NCBI GenBank assembly: GCA_947650365.1
Contig: CANTAL010000130.1
Coordinates: 186,001-250,000 of the forward strand
From: Chamaelirium japonicum
Lineage: Eukaryota > Streptophyta > Magnoliopsida > Liliales > Melanthiaceae
Length of the DNA stretch: 64,000 nucleotides
Reading direction: 5' to 3'
This document shows positions 36,084 through 50,824 of the stretch, piece after piece. The notes under the pieces were generated by a model. The model worked only from the letters and a program-made list of their open reading frames with translations. It was not told the origin of the DNA and made no database searches. Each line of letters opens with the position of its first letter. Within the stretch, counting starts at the first letter, position 1. The translations under genes and the position numbers were made by a program.

Positions 36084-38410
36084 TGTTAGAATTGGTGAGG
36101 TCTACAGCTCGTAAAACCTATAGTTTAGCTATGTATGGTTGATAGTATAGGAATGCATATTGGTACGTACCTTAGTACGTGTTCTGATAACAGAACAGAG
36201 AGCCATGGCTACATGGTAATCCTCTTGAGTGGGAGACTCAAGGGACTGGTCCCATGTAACCTAAATACGTTCGCAGCTCTGATTAGGGTTGGTCGCCCTA
36301 TCAGGATAAGCTGTTGGGATGACAGAGCGTGGGTGTCTCCACCACGATCATTACCAGGCACAGTGTCTATAGCCGAACGGAACCAACACGGTGCACAGAT
36401 CGATGAGCAGACATCGGTGCACTAAACCGTGTTTCTGCTTAGGGTAAAACGGTCCTAAACCCTGAGGAACAATGTCTGGTGGACTAACCAGTTGTGTGGT
36501 GCTTTGGCGCACCAATGTGTGAGGATCCGGATACTGTGATCCAAAACCACGGTGTACTGGGTTACCCGGCTGGCGTTGCATCAGCATGTCACTCCTGCAG
36601 GCTATCCACACCTCTAACGGGAGGTGCGTTCCTTGGTCTGACCTACGTCGTATTAAACCCTGGCCAGGTGGTCATCAGTTCGACTGGTGACGGATCCGGT
36701 TACTCGGCAGAGTTATCGGAGGTACGATGTACGTGGTCAACCTGGAAGGAATCGAGTCATATGAGCACTCGAGTCTGACGGTATTCTCCACCGCTCGAGT
36801 TGCGTCATGGCACCAGTGGAGGGACAGCGAGTTTACCATACTAAGCGGAGAGCAGGGGTATGAGGGAGAACATAGTAAGTCCGGGGGAATTGGAGTGCAG
36901 CCTGCGTCGCACTCTGGGTGGCTACGCAGGTTAACTCGGACTCAGAGGATCGATGGTACACTCGGGTAGTGTGTCGATCGAGTCTGAGTTGGAAGCCATG
37001 AACCCTGGTCCCTGAAGGTTCCACCTTATCGACATTATGTATGGTTCTTATACCATCTCCTCGAAACACAGAACGTAGTTAGAGGAAGCGAGAAGTCCAA
37101 GCATACGCTCCGTGAGTGCTTCGCACTAGTGCACGGTAGATGCGTAGCTACGTGTGTGCACTAAGGGGAAACCCTAGGTTAGTGCAGAGACGCATGTAGC
37201 AATTCCTTGCCATAAGTGGACTTTGCCACATGGGTGCGATGCACCGGGACATGTTGCGAGTTGACTAGTTGACTTCACTAGGGGCACCCTACGGGAACCT
37301 CAGAGAATAGTGAAATCACTGGTGCACTTCACTTATGTGTGCCTTGCAAAGTCTCGTACACGAGGAACGGCCAACTAGTGGCATAAGGGCGTTTTGGTCA
37401 TACCATGCGCCACTATGCACTAAGGGGGCCGGCCCTAAGTGTTGAGAGACTGGTCAAGGCCGGCCCCATTAGTTTCGGGAGGTTGTTGCCTCCGATGAAG
37501 GGGCCGGTTATGAGGCGCAGAAAACGGGCTGGTTTTGACCGTTTTCGAAAACAAGGAAATGATAGAGATAAAGAAGAGATATATAGGGATAAGGCTTGAA
37601 TCAATCATCCTTATCCATACTGTCCTTATCCATATGGATAGGCCGGCCCTATATATGAGAAGGAAAGAGAGGGTGCACGAAATTAGTAGCATGGGCAAGC
37701 CCTAGGGCCGGCCATGCAAGCCATGGGGAAACCGAAGCCCCTCTCATCTCTTCGCATCTCCTCTCTCGTCTCTCTCTCCCTCGCTTGCGCCATTGGATGA
37801 CGACTCATCTTCCTTACGTGGTGTTTCGTAGAAGGAGAAGGCTCGTCGTATGGAGGCACTCAGAGATCCATCGACGAGGTGCCGTGCATCGTGTGAGATC
37901 GGGTGAACTAGAAGGCGTCTCCCGCAACCTTTTGCTGTCCAGAATCTGCACAGAAAATCAGCGTTGTTTCTGTGATTCCGGGAGCTACAGAAGTCCAAAC
38001 AACGTGAAACTTGCTTCAAAAGTTGCGTCTCGAAGATGGCTACCTGCAGTACAAATTTCAGCCCAATCGGAGTTCGAAGCAGAAAGTTATGGCCGTCACA
38101 CCGAAGCTATGTCGAATAGATCCGTAGCCCGTCTCCATCGACAAAGAAGAAATTTGTCGCGGTGAAAGATTCCGCACGCAGGTATGATCTCTAACAAGTA
38201 GATCTAACATAATTAGAACATGCATACATGCTAGATTGTTCTTTTGCGTCAGATCGTCGTTAGGGGTTCGCGTAGTTGCCATACTAGATTCATACACGCA
38301 TATATAGATCGTTTCGATGAAAATTTTGATATGTAACGCACACCGCTCACGGTCCTCGGACCTTCACTTTGCTTCCGCTGCGGGCCTCTACCAGGGATTT
38401 ACATCCAACA
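36084..38410 (+). repeat. 3' LTR
   Basis: Direct copy of 28386-30712, starting right after the polypurine tract and ending CCAACA before the target duplication. TATA-like sequence is at 37650-37656. One substitution at 38113 (CGA for the 5' copy's TGA at 30414-30416) helps extend a + frame over 37785-38165 to 126 codons. This is not evidence of a gene, because the corresponding 5' LTR frame stops earlier, at 30371. Confidence 0.97.
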
Positions 38411-38415
38411 CGATC
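38411..38415. repeat. target-site duplication, right
   Basis: CGATC directly after the LTR end CCAACA, identical to 28381-28385. Confidence 0.95.
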
Positions 38416-39728
38416 CATTCTAATTCATTCCGATGATCTATTCTAATTCATTCGTACGATCCATTCTAATTCATTCTAATTCATTCGTACGATCCATTCT
38501 ACGATCCATTCTAATTCATTCATACGATCCATTCTAATTCATATGCACAAAGGTATCCATTCTAATCCATTCGTAGGATCCATTCGTACGATCCATTCTA
38601 ATTCATTCGTACGATCCATTCTAATTCATTCGTACGATCCATTCTAATTCCTTCGTACGATCCATTCTAATTCATTCGTACGATCTATTCTATTTCATTC
38701 GTACGATCCATTCTTACTCATTCGTACGATCCATTCTAATTCATTCGTCCGATCCATTCTAATTCATTCGCACGAATATATCCATTCTAATTCATTCGTT
38801 CGATTAATTCTAATTCATTAGCACGATCCATTATAATTCATTCGTACGATCCGTTCTAATTCATTCGCACGATCCATTCTAATTCATTCATAGGATCCAT
38901 TCTAATTCATTCGTACGATCCATTCTAATTCATTCGCACGATCCATTCTAATTCATTCATACAATCCATTCTAATTTATTCGCACGATCCATTCTAATTC
39001 ACTCATACGATCCATTCTAATACATTCATACGATCCATTCTAATTCATTTGCATGAATATATCCATTCTAATTCATTTGTACGATCCATTCTAATTCATT
39101 CGCAAGAATGTATCCATTCTAATTCATTCATACGATTCATTCTAATTCATTCGTATGAGCTATTCTAATTCATTCGTACGATCCATTCTAATTCATTCGT
39201 ATGATCCATTGTAATTCATTCATACAATCCATTTAGATTCATTCGCACAAATGTATCCATTCAAATTCATTCGTACGATCCATTCTAATTCATTTGTACG
39301 ATCCATTCTGATTCATTCGTACGAATGTATCCATTCTAATTCATTCGTATGATCCATTCTAATTCATTCGTACGATCCATTCTAATTCATTCGTAAGATC
39401 CATTCTAATTCATTCGTACGATCAATTCTAATTCATTCGTACGATCCATTCTAATTCATTCGCATGAATGTATCCATTCTAGTTCATTCGTACGATCCAT
39501 TCTAATTCATTCGTACGATCCATTCTAATTCATTCGCACGATCGATTCTAATTCATTCGTACGATCAATTCTAATTCATTCGCACGAATGTATCCATTCT
39601 AATTCATTCGTACGATCCATTCTAATTCATTCATACGATCCATTCTAATTCATTCATACAATCCATTCTAATTCTTTCACACGATCCATTCTAATTCATT
39701 CGTAGGATCCATTCTAATTCATTCGTAC

Positions 39729-40192
39729 AATGAGTAAGAATGGATTGTACGAATGAAATAGAATGGACTGTACGAATGATTTAGAATGGATACATTCGTG
39801 CGAATGAATTATAATGGATTGTGCGAATGAATTCGAATGGATCGTACGAATGAATTAGAATGGATCGTGTGAAAGAATTAGAATGGATTGTATGAATGAA
39901 TTAGAATAGATTGTATGAATGAATTAGAATGGATCGTACGAAGGAATTAGAATGGATCGTACGAATGAATTAGAATGGATCGTACGAATGAATTAGAATA
40001 GATCGTACGAATGAATTAGAATGGATCGTACGAATGAATTAGAATGGATCGTGTGAAAGAATTAGAATGGATCGTACGAATGAATTAGAATGGATCGTGC
40101 GAATGAATTAGAATGGATCGTACGAATGAATTAGAATGGATCGTGCTAATGAATTAGAATTGATCGAATGAATGAATTAGCATGGATCGTGC
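39729..40192 (-). repeat. minus satellite block
   Basis: Opens with the type A junction (TACAATGAGTAAG) and closes at CATGGATCGTGCATTCGTA, the same closing junction as near 18802 and 27954. Confidence 0.85.
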
Positions 40193-40990
40193 ATTCGTAC
40201 GATCCATTCTAATTCATTCGTAAGATCCATTCTAATTCATTCGTACGATCCATTCTAATTCATTCGTACGATCCATTCTAATTCATTCGCACAAATATAT
40301 CCATTCTAGTTCATTCGTACGATCCATTCTAATTCATTAGTACGATCCATTCTAATTCATTCATACGATCTATTCTAATTCATTCATACAATCCATTCTA
40401 ATTCTTTCACACGATCCATTCTAATTCATTCGTACGATCCATTCTAATTCATTCGCACAATCCATTCTAATTCATTCGCACGATCCATTCTAATTCCTTC
40501 GTACGATCCATTCTAAATCATTCGTACGATCTATTCTAATTCATTCGTACGATCCATTCTAATTCATTCGTACGATCCTTTGTACGATCCATTCTAATTC
40601 ATTCGTACGATCCATTCTAATTCATTCGTACGATCCATTCTAATTCATTCGCACAATCCATTCTAATTCATTCGCACGATCCATTCTAATTCCTTCGTAC
40701 GATCCATTCTAATTCATTCGTACGATCTATTCTAATTCATTCGTACGATCCATTCTAATTCATTCGTACGATCCATTCTAATTCCTTTGTACGATCCATT
40801 CTAATTCATTCGTACGATCCATTCTAATTCATTCATACGAACCATTCTAATTCTTTCACACGATCCATTCTAATTCATTCGTACGATCCATTTTAATTCA
40901 TTCGTGCAATCCATTCTATTTCATTCATATGATCCATTCTTACTCATTCGTACGATCCATTCTAATTCATTCACACGAATGTATCCATTC

Positions 40991-41390
40991 GTACGAATGA
41001 ATTAGAATAGATTGTACGAATGAATTAGAATGGATCGTACGAATGAATTAGAATGGATTGTACGAATGAATTAGAATGGATCGTACGAATAAATTAGAAT
41101 GGATCGTACGAATGAATTAGAATAGATCGTACGAATGAATTAGAATGGATCGTACGAAGGAATTAGAATGGATCGTACAAATGAATTAGACTGGATCGTA
41201 CGAATGAATTTGAATGGATACATTTGTGCGAATGAATCTAAATGGATTGTATGAATGAATTACAATGGATCGTACGAATGAATTAGAATGGATCGTACGA
41301 ATGAATTAGAATGGATCGTGCGAATGAATTAGCATGAATCGTACGAATGTATTAGAATGGATCATACGAATGAATTAGAATGAATCGTAC
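40991..41390 (-). repeat. minus satellite block
   Basis: Opens at GTATCCATTCGTACGAATG, shared with about 42334 and 45781. It closes at GAATGAATCGTACGATCC, shared with 46461. It contains GAATGAATCTAAATGG near 41229. Confidence 0.85.
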
Positions 41391-41728
41391 GATCCATTCT
41401 AATTCAATCGTCCGATCCATTCTAATTCCTTCGCATGAATGTATCCATTCTAATTCATTCGTACAATCTATTCTATTTCATTCGTACGATCCATTTTTAC
41501 TCATTCGTATGATCCATTCTAATTCATTCGTATGATCCATTCTAATTCATTCGTACGATCCATTCTAATTCATTCGTACGATCCATTCTAATTCATTCGC
41601 ACGATCCATTCTAATTCATTCATACGATCCATTCTAATTCATTCATACGATCCATTCTAATTCATTCCTACAATCCATTCAAATTCATTCGCCCGATCCA
41701 TTCTAATTTATTCATACGATCCATTCTG

Positions 41729-41756
41729 TTCGAATGGATCATGCGATCCATTCGAA
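41729..41756. repeat. perfect 12-bp inverted repeat, ATGC loop
   Basis: Same hairpin as at 20799: TTCGAATGGATC, ATGC, GATCCATTCGAA. Confidence 0.85.
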
Positions 41757-42333
41757 TTCATTCACACGATCCATTCTAATTCATTCATACGATCCATTCT
41801 AATTCATTTATACAATGCATTCTAATTCTTTCGCACGATCCATTCTAATTCATTCATACGATCCATTCTAATTCATTCGTACAATCCATTCTAATTCACT
41901 CATACGATCCATTCTAATACATTCATACGATCCATTCTAATTCATTTGCACGAATATATCCATTCTAATTCATTCGTACGATCCATTCTAATTCCTTCGT
42001 ACGATCCATTCTAATTCCTTCGTACGATCTATTCTAATTCATTCGTACGATCCATTCTAATTCATTAGTACGATCCATTCCAATTCCTTCATACGATCCA
42101 TTCTAATTCATTCGTACGATCCATTCTAATTCATTCATACAATCCATTCTAATTCTTTCACACGATCCATTCTAATTCATTCATACGATCCATTCGTACT
42201 ATCCGTTCTAATTCACTCATACGATCCATTCTAATTCATTCATACGATCCATTCTAAATCATTTGCACAAAGGTACCTATTCTAATTCATTCGCACGATC
42301 CATTCTAATTCATTCACACGAATGTATCCATTC

Positions 42334-44718
42334 GTACGAATGAATTAGAATGGATTGTACGAATGAATTAGAATGGATCGTACGAATGAATTAGAATGGA
42401 TCGTACGAAGGAATTAGAATGGATCGTACGAATGAACTAGAATAGATCGTACGAATGAATTAGAATGGATCGTACGAATGAATTAGAATGGATCGTACGA
42501 AGGAATTAGAATGGATCGTGCGAATGAATTAGAATGGATCGTACGAATGAATTAGAATGGATCGTACGAATGAACTAGAATTGATACATTCGTGCGAATG
42601 AATTAGAATGGATCGTACGAATGAATTAGAATGTATCGTACGAATGAATTAGAATGGATCGTACGAATGGATTAGAATGGATCATACGAATGAATTAGAA
42701 TGGATCGTGCGAATGAATTAGAATGGATCGAACGAATGAATTAGAATGGATATATTCGAGCGAATGAATTAGAATAGATCGTAGGAATAAATTAGAATGG
42801 ATCATACGAATGAATTAGAATGGATCGTACGAACAAATTAGAATGGATCGTACGAACGAATTAGAATGGATCATATGAACGAATTAGAATGGATCGTACG
42901 AATGAATTAGAATGGATACATTCGAGCGAATGAATTAGAATGGATCGTACGAATGAATTAGAATAGATCATAGGAATGAATTAGAATGCATTGTGCAAAT
43001 GAATTAGAATGGATACATTCGTGCGAATGAATTAGAATGGATCTTGTGAATGAATTAGAATGGATCGTACGAACGAATTAGAATGGATATATTTGAACGA
43101 ATAAATTAGAATGGATCATACGAATGAATTAGAATGGATCGTACGAATGAATTAGAATGGATAGTGCGAATGAATTAGAATGGATCGTACGAATGAATTA
43201 GAATGGATACATTCGTGCGAATGAATTAGAATGGATCATACGAAAGAGTAAGAATGGATCGTACCAATGAAATAGAATGGATTATACAAATGAATTAGAA
43301 TGGATACATTCGTGCGAATGAATTAGAATGGATCGTATGTACGAATGAATTAGAATGGATACATTCGTGTGAATGAATTAGAATGGATCGTACGAATGAA
43401 TTAGAATGGATCGTGCGAATGAATTAGAATGGATCGTACGAATGAATTAGAATGGATCGTACGAATGAACTAGAATGGATACATTCGAGCGAATGAATTA
43501 GAATGGATCGTACGAATGAATTAGAATGGATCGTACGAATGAATTAGAATGGATCTTACGAATGGATTAGAATGGATCATACGAATAAATTAGAATGGAT
43601 CGTATGAATGGTTTAGAATGGATACATTCGTGCGAATGAATTAGAATGGATCGGATGAATGAATTAGAATGGATCGTACGAATGAATTAGAATGGATCAA
43701 ATGAATGAATTAGAATGGTTACATTCATGCGAATGAATTAGAATGGATCGTACGAATGGATTAGAATGGATCGTACAAATGGATTAGAATGGATACATTC
43801 GTGCGAATGAATTAGAATGGATCATACGAATGAGTAAGAATGGATCGTACGAATGAAATAGAATAGATTGTACGAATGAATTAGAATGGATCGTGCGAAT
43901 GAATTTGAATGGATCGTACGAATGAATTAGAATGGATCGTGCTAATGAATTAGAATTGATCGTACGAATGAAATAGAATGGATTGTACGAATGATTTAGA
44001 ATGGATCGTACGAATGAATTAGAATGGATCGTACGAATGATTTAGAATGGATACATTCGTGCGAATGAATTAGAATGGATCATACGAATGAGTAAGGATG
44101 GATCATACGAATGAAATAGAATGGATTGTACGAATGAATTAGAATGGATTCGTACGAATGAATTAGAATGGATACATTCGTGCGAATGAATTAGAATGGA
44201 TCGTACCAATGAGTAAGAATGGATCGTACGAATGAAATAGAATGGATTGTGCGAATGAATTAGAATGGATCGTACGAATGAATTAGAATGGATCGTGTGA
44301 AAGAATTAGAATAGATTGTATGAATGAATTAGAATTAGATCGTATGAATGAATTAGAATGGATCGTACGAATGAATTAGAATGGATCGTACGAATGAATT
44401 AGAATGGATCGTACGAATGAATTAGAATGGATAAATTCGTGCGAATGAATTAGAATGGATACATTCGTGCGAAAGAATTAGAATAGATCGTATGAATGAA
44501 TTAGAATGGGTCCTATGAATGAAGTAGAATGGATCGTGCGAATGAATTAGAATGGATCGTACGAATGAATTAGAATGGATCGTGCTAATGAATTAGAATT
44601 GATCGAACGAATGAATTAGCATGGATCGTGCTAATGAATTAGAATGGAACGTACGAATGAATTAGAATGGATCGTGTGAAAGAATTAGAATGGACTGTAT
44701 GAATGAATTAGAATGAAT
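42334..44718 (-). repeat. longest minus satellite block (about 2.4 kb)
   Basis: Opens at GTATCCATTCGTACGAATG and closes at the GAATTC junction shared with about 13140, 22100 and 56141. The part near 43320-43820 follows the series also found at 26590-27040 (GATCGTATGTACG, GGTTTAGAATGG, GATCGGA/GATCGGATG, GATCAAATG, GGTTACATTCATGCG). Confidence 0.85.
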
Positions 44719-45780
44719 TCGTACGATCCATTCGAATTCATTCGCACGATCCATTCTAATTCATTCATACGATCCATTCTAATTCATTTATACGATCCAT
44801 TCTAATTCTTTCACACGATCCATTCTAATTCATTCGTAGGATCCATTCTAATTCATTCGTACAATCTATTCTATTTCATTCGTACGATCCATTCTTACTC
44901 ATTCGTATGATCCATTCAAATTCATTCGGACGAATGTATCCATTCTAATTTATTCGTACGATCCATTCTAATTCATTCGTACGATCCATTCTAATTCATT
45001 CGTACGATCCATTCTAATTCATTCGTCCGATCCATTCTAATTCATTCCCACGAATGTATCCATTCTAATTCATTCGTACGATCCATTCTAATTCATTCGT
45101 ACGATCCATTCTAATTCATTCGTACGACCCATTATAATTCATTCGCACGAATGTATCCATTCTAGTTCATTCGTACGATCCATTCTAATTCATTCATACA
45201 ATCCATTCTAATTCATTCGCACGAATGTATCCATTCTAATTAATTCGTACGATCAGTTCTAATTCATTCACAAAATCTATTCTAATTCATTCATACGATC
45301 CATTCTAATTCATTCACACGAATGTATCCATTCTAATTCATTCATACGATCCATTCTAATTCATTCGTACGATCCATTCTAATTCACTCATACGAACCAT
45401 TCTAATACATTCGTACGATCCATTCTAATTCATTTGCACGAATATATCCATTCTATTTCATTCGTACGATCCATTCTAATTCCTTCGTACGATCCATTCT
45501 AATTCATTCGTACGATCTATTCTAATTCATTCGTACGATCCATTCTAATTCATTTGTACGATCCATTCTAATTCGTTCGTACGATCCATTCTAATTCATT
45601 CGTACGATCCATTCTAATTCATTCATACAATTCATTCTAATTCTTTCACACGATCCATTCTAATTCATTCGTACGATCCATTCTAATTCATTCGTGCAAT
45701 CCATTCTATTTCATTCGTACGATCCATTCTTACTCATTCGTACGATCCATTCTAATTCATTCACACGAATGTATCCATTC

Positions 45781-46461
45781 GTACGAACGAACTAGAATAG
45801 ATTGTACGAATGAATTAGAATGGATCGTAAGAATGAATTAGAATGGATCGTACAAAGGAATTAGAATAGATCGTACGAATGAATTAGAATAGATCGTACG
45901 AATGAATTAGAATAGATCGTACGAATGAATTAGAATGGATCGTACGAAGGAATTAGAATGGATCGTACGAATGAATTAGACTGGATCGTACGAATGAATT
46001 TGAATGGATACATTTGTGCGAATGAATCTAAATGGATTGTATGAATGAATTATAATGGATCGTACGAATGAATTAGAATGGATCGTACGAATGAATTAGA
46101 ATAGCTCATACGAATGAATTAGAATGAATCGTATGAATGAATTAGAATGGTTACATTCGTGCGAATGAATTAGAATAGATCGTACGAATGAATTAGAGTA
46201 GATCGTACGAATAAATTAGAATGGATCGTGGGAATGAATTAGAATGGATTGTATGAATGAATTAGAAAGGATCCACCGAATGAGTTAGAATGGATCATAC
46301 GAATGAATTAGAATGGATTGTGCGAATGAATTAGAATGGATCGTATGAATGAATAAGAATGGATCGTACGAATGAATTAGAATGGATCGTGCGAATGAAT
46401 TAGCATGAATCGTACGAATGTATTAGAATGGATCGTACGAATGAATTAGAATGAATCGTAC
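45781..46461 (-). repeat. minus satellite block
   Basis: Near copy of the 40991 block in both junctions. It carries the series GAATGAATCTAAATGG (46019), ATAGCTCATACG, GATCGTGGG and GATCCACCGAATGAG, which recurs at the window end (63681 on). Confidence 0.85.
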
Positions 46462-46799
46462 GATCTATTCTAATTCAATCGTCCGATCCATTATAATTGA
46501 TACGCATGAATGTATCCATTCTAATTCATTCGTTCAATCCATTCTATTTCATTCATACGATCCATTTTTACTCATTCGTATGATCCATTCTAATTCATTC
46601 GTATGATCCATTCTAATTCATTCGTACGATCCATTCTAATTCATTCGTACGATCCATTCTAATTCATTTGCACGATCCATTCTAATTCATTTATACGATC
46701 CATTCTAATTCATTCATACGATCCATTCTAATTCATTCCTACAATCCATTCTAATTCATTCGCCCAATCCATTCTAATTCATTCATACGATCCATTCTA

Positions 46800-46826
46800 T
46801 TCGAATGGACCATGCGATCCATTCGA
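46800..46826. repeat. imperfect copy of the ATGC-loop hairpin
   Basis: TTCGAATGGACCATGC followed by GATCCATTCGAA: the third copy of the 20799 hairpin, with one arm base changed (GGATC to GGACC). Confidence 0.8.
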
Positions 46827-48540
46827 ATTCATTCGCACGATCCATTCTAATTCATTCATACGATCCATTCTAATTCATTCATACAATGCATTCTAATTCT
46901 TTCGCACGATCCATTCTAATTCATTCATACGATCCATTCTAATTCATTCGTACGATCCATTCTAATTCACTCATACGATCCATTCTAATACATTCATACG
47001 ATCCATTCTAATTCATTCGTACGATCCATTCTAATTCTTTCATACTATCCATTCTAATTCATTCGTACGATCCATTCTAATTCATTCATACAATCCATTC
47101 TAATTCTTTCATACTATCCATTCTAATTCATTCGTACGATCCATTCTAATTCATTCGTGCAATCCATTCTATTTCATTCGTACGATCCATTCTTACTCAT
47201 TCGTACGATCCATTCTAATTCATTCGTACGATCCATTCTAATTCATTCATACGATCTATTCTAATTCATTCATACAATCCATTCTAATTCTTTCACACGA
47301 TCCATTCTAATTCATTCGTACGATCCATTCTAATTCATTTGCACAATCCATTCTATTTCATTCGTACGATCCATTCTTACTCATTGGTACGATCCATTCT
47401 AATTCATTCGCACGAATGTATCCATTCTAATTCATTCGTACGAATCCATTCTAATTCATTCGTACAATCTATTCTATTTCATTCGTACGATCCATTCTTA
47501 CTCAATCGTATGATCCATTCTAATTCATTCGGACGAATATATCCATTCTAATTTATTCGTACGATCCATTCTAATTCATTCGTACGATCCATTCTAATTC
47601 ATTCGTCCGATCCATTCTAATTCATTCGCACGAATGTATCCATTCTAATTCATTCGTACGATCTATTCTAATTCATTTATACGATCCATTCTAATTCATT
47701 CGCACGAATGTATCCATTCTAGTTCATTCGTACGATCCATTCTAATTCATTCGTACGATCCATTCTAATTCATGCGTACGATCCATTCTAATCCATTCAT
47801 ACGATCCATTCTAATTCATTCGTACGATCCATTCTAATTCATTCGCACAAATGTATCCATTCTAATTCATTCGTACGATCCATTCTAATTCATTCGCACG
47901 ATCCATTCTAATTCATTCGTACGATCCATTCTAATTCTTTCACACGATCCATTCTAATTCATTCGTACGATCCATTCTAATTCATTCGCACGATCCATTC
48001 TAATTCATTCGTACGATCCATTCTAATTCATTCATACGATCCATTCTAATTCATTCGTACGATCCATTCTAATTCATTCGCACAAATGTATCCATTCTAA
48101 TTCATTCGTACGATCCATTCTAATTCATTCGCACGATCCATTCTAATTCATTCGTACGATCCATTCTAATTCATTCGTACGATCCATTCTAATTCATTCG
48201 TATGATCCATTCTAATTAATTCGTATGATCCATTCTAATTCCTTCGTACGATCCATTCTAATTCATTCATACAATCCATTCTAATTCATTAGCACGAATG
48301 TATCCATTCTAATTAATTCGTATGATCCATTCTAATTCATTCGTATGATCTATTCTTATTCATTCGCACGATCCAGTCTAATTGATTCGCACGATCCATT
48401 CTAATTCATTCGCACGAATATATCCATTCTAATTCATTCGTACGATCCATTCTAATTCATTAATATGATCCATTCTAATTCATTCGTACGATCCATTCTA
48501 ATTCATATGCACAAAGGTATCCATTCTAATTCATTCGCAC

Positions 48541-50024
48541 TAAAGAATTAGAATGGATTGTATGAAAGAATTAGAATGGATCGTGCGAATGAATTAGAAT
48601 GGATCGTACGAAGGAATTAGAATGGATCGTACGAAGGAATTAGAATGGATCGTACGAATAAGTAAGAATGGATCGTACGAATGAATTAGAATGGATCAAA
48701 CGAATGAATTAGAATGGATCGTACGAATTAATTAGAATGGATCGTACGAATGAATTAGAATGGATCGTACGAATGAATTAGAATGGATACATTCGTGCGA
48801 ATGAATTAGAATGGATCGTACGAATGAATTAGAATGGATCGTACGAATGAATTAGAATGGATACATTCGTGCGAATGAATTAGAATGGATCGTACGAATG
48901 AATTAGAATGGATCGTATGAATGAATTAGAATGGATCGTACGAATGAATTAGAATGGATCGTGCGAATGAATTAGAATGGATCGTACGAATGAATTAGAA
49001 TGGATAGTACGAATGAACTAGAATGGATACATTCGTGCGAATGAATTAGAATGGATCGTACGAATGAATTAGAATGGATCGTACGAATGAATTAGAATGG
49101 ATCGTACGAATGAATTAGAATGGATACATTCGTGCGAATGAATTAGAATGGATCGGACGAATGAATTAGAATGGATCGTACGAATGAATTAGAATGGATC
49201 GTACGAATGAATTAGAATGGATCGTACGAATAAATTAGAATGGATACATTCGACCGAATGAATTAGAATGGATCATACGAATGAGTAAGAATGGATCGTA
49301 CGAATGAAATAGAATAGATTGTACGAATGAATTAGAATGGATTCGTACGAATGAATTAGAATGGATACATTCGTGCGAGTGAATTAGAATGGATCGTACC
49401 AATGAGTAAGAATGGATCGTACGAATGAAATAGAATGGATTGTGCGAATGAATTAGAATGGATCGTACGAATGAATTAGAATGGATCGTGTGAAAGAATT
49501 AGAATGGATTGTATGAATGAATTAGAATAGATCGTATGAATGAATTATAATGGATCGTACGAATGAATTAGAATGGATCGTACGAATGAATTAGAATGGA
49601 TCGTACGAATGAATTAGAATGGATACATTCGTGCGAATGAATTAGAATGGATACATTCGTGCGAAAGAATTAGAATAGATCGTATGAATGAATTAGAATG
49701 GATCCTATGAATGAATTAGAATGGATCGTGCGAATGAATTAGAATGGATCGTACGAATGAATTAGAATAGATCGTACGAATGAATTAGAATGGATCGTAC
49801 GAATGAATTAGAATGGATCAAATGAATGAATTAGAATGGTTACATTCATGCGAATGAATTAGAATGGATCGTACGAATGGATTAGAATGGATCGTATGAG
49901 TGAATTAGAATGGATACGAAGGAATTAGAATGGATCGTACGAAGAAATTAGAATGGATCATACGAATGAAATAGAATGGATCGTACGAAGGAATTAGAAT
50001 GGATCTTATGAAGGAATTAGAATG
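48541..50024 (-). repeat. minus satellite block
   Basis: Opens at GCACTAAAGAATTAG, 20-30 bases after a CATATGCACAAAGG marker (48504). The same arrangement is near 54223-54260. It closes at GAATGCATTCGTATGATCC. Confidence 0.85.
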
Positions 50025-50498
50025 CATTCGTATGATCCATTATAATTCATTCGGACGAATGTATCCATTCTAATTTATTCGTACGATCCATTCTAATTCA
50101 TTCGTACGATCCATTCTAATTCATTCGTACGATCCATTCTTACTCATTCGTATGATCCATTCTAATTCATTCGTACGATCCATTCTAATTCATTCGCACG
50201 AATGTATCCATTCCATTCGTATGATCCATTCATATGATCTATTCTAATTCATTAGCACGATCCATCCTAATTCATTCGTACGTTCCATTCTAATTCATTC
50301 GCACGATCCATTCTAATTCATTCATAGGATCCATTCTAATTCATTCATACGATCTATTCTAATTCTTTCGCACGAATGTATCCATTCTAATTCATTCGCA
50401 CGATTGTATCCATTCTAATTCATTCGTACGATCCATACTAATTCTTTCACACGATCCATTCTAATTCATTCGTAGGATCCATTCTAATTCATTCATAC

Positions 50499-50824
50499 AA
50501 TGAGTAAGAATGGATCGTACGAATGAAATAGAATGGATTGTACGAATGATTTAGAATGGATACATTCTGCGAATGAATTAGAATGGATTGTGCGAATGAA
50601 TTAGAATGGATCGTACGAATGAATTAGAATGGATCGTGTGAAAGAATTAGAATGGATTGTATGAATGAATTAGAATAGATCGTATGAATGAATTAGAATG
50701 GATCGTATGAGTGAATTAGAATGGATACGAAGGAATTAGAATGGATCGTACGAAGGAATTAGAATGGATCATACGAATGAATTAGAATAGATCGTGCTAA
50801 TGAATTAGAATTGATCGAACGAAT
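50499..50824 (-). repeat. minus satellite block
   Basis: Type A opening (TACAATGAGTAAG). It closes at GATCGAACGAATTCATTC, where the marker unit that usually precedes the GAATTC hinge is cut short. Confidence 0.85.

Larger units (their letters stand above)
28386..38410 (+). mobile_element. Ty1/copia LTR retrotransposon, defective
   Basis: A structurally complete element of 10025 bp: two 2327-bp LTRs with TG...CA ends, 5-bp target duplications, a tRNA-iMet primer site, and a polypurine tract. Domain remnants run in copia order (gag, integrase, RT, RNase H), with integrase before RT, which separates copia from gypsy. The internal part is 5371 bp. No coding domain is intact, and stops, frameshifts and internal deletions are frequent. 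The long LTRs and long leader recall the Angela/BARE-like (Tork-side) copia lineages, but that assignment is tentative. The LTRs differ at about 20 positions (0.9 percent by eye), so insertion is young relative to the decay of the coding region. Confidence 0.96.
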
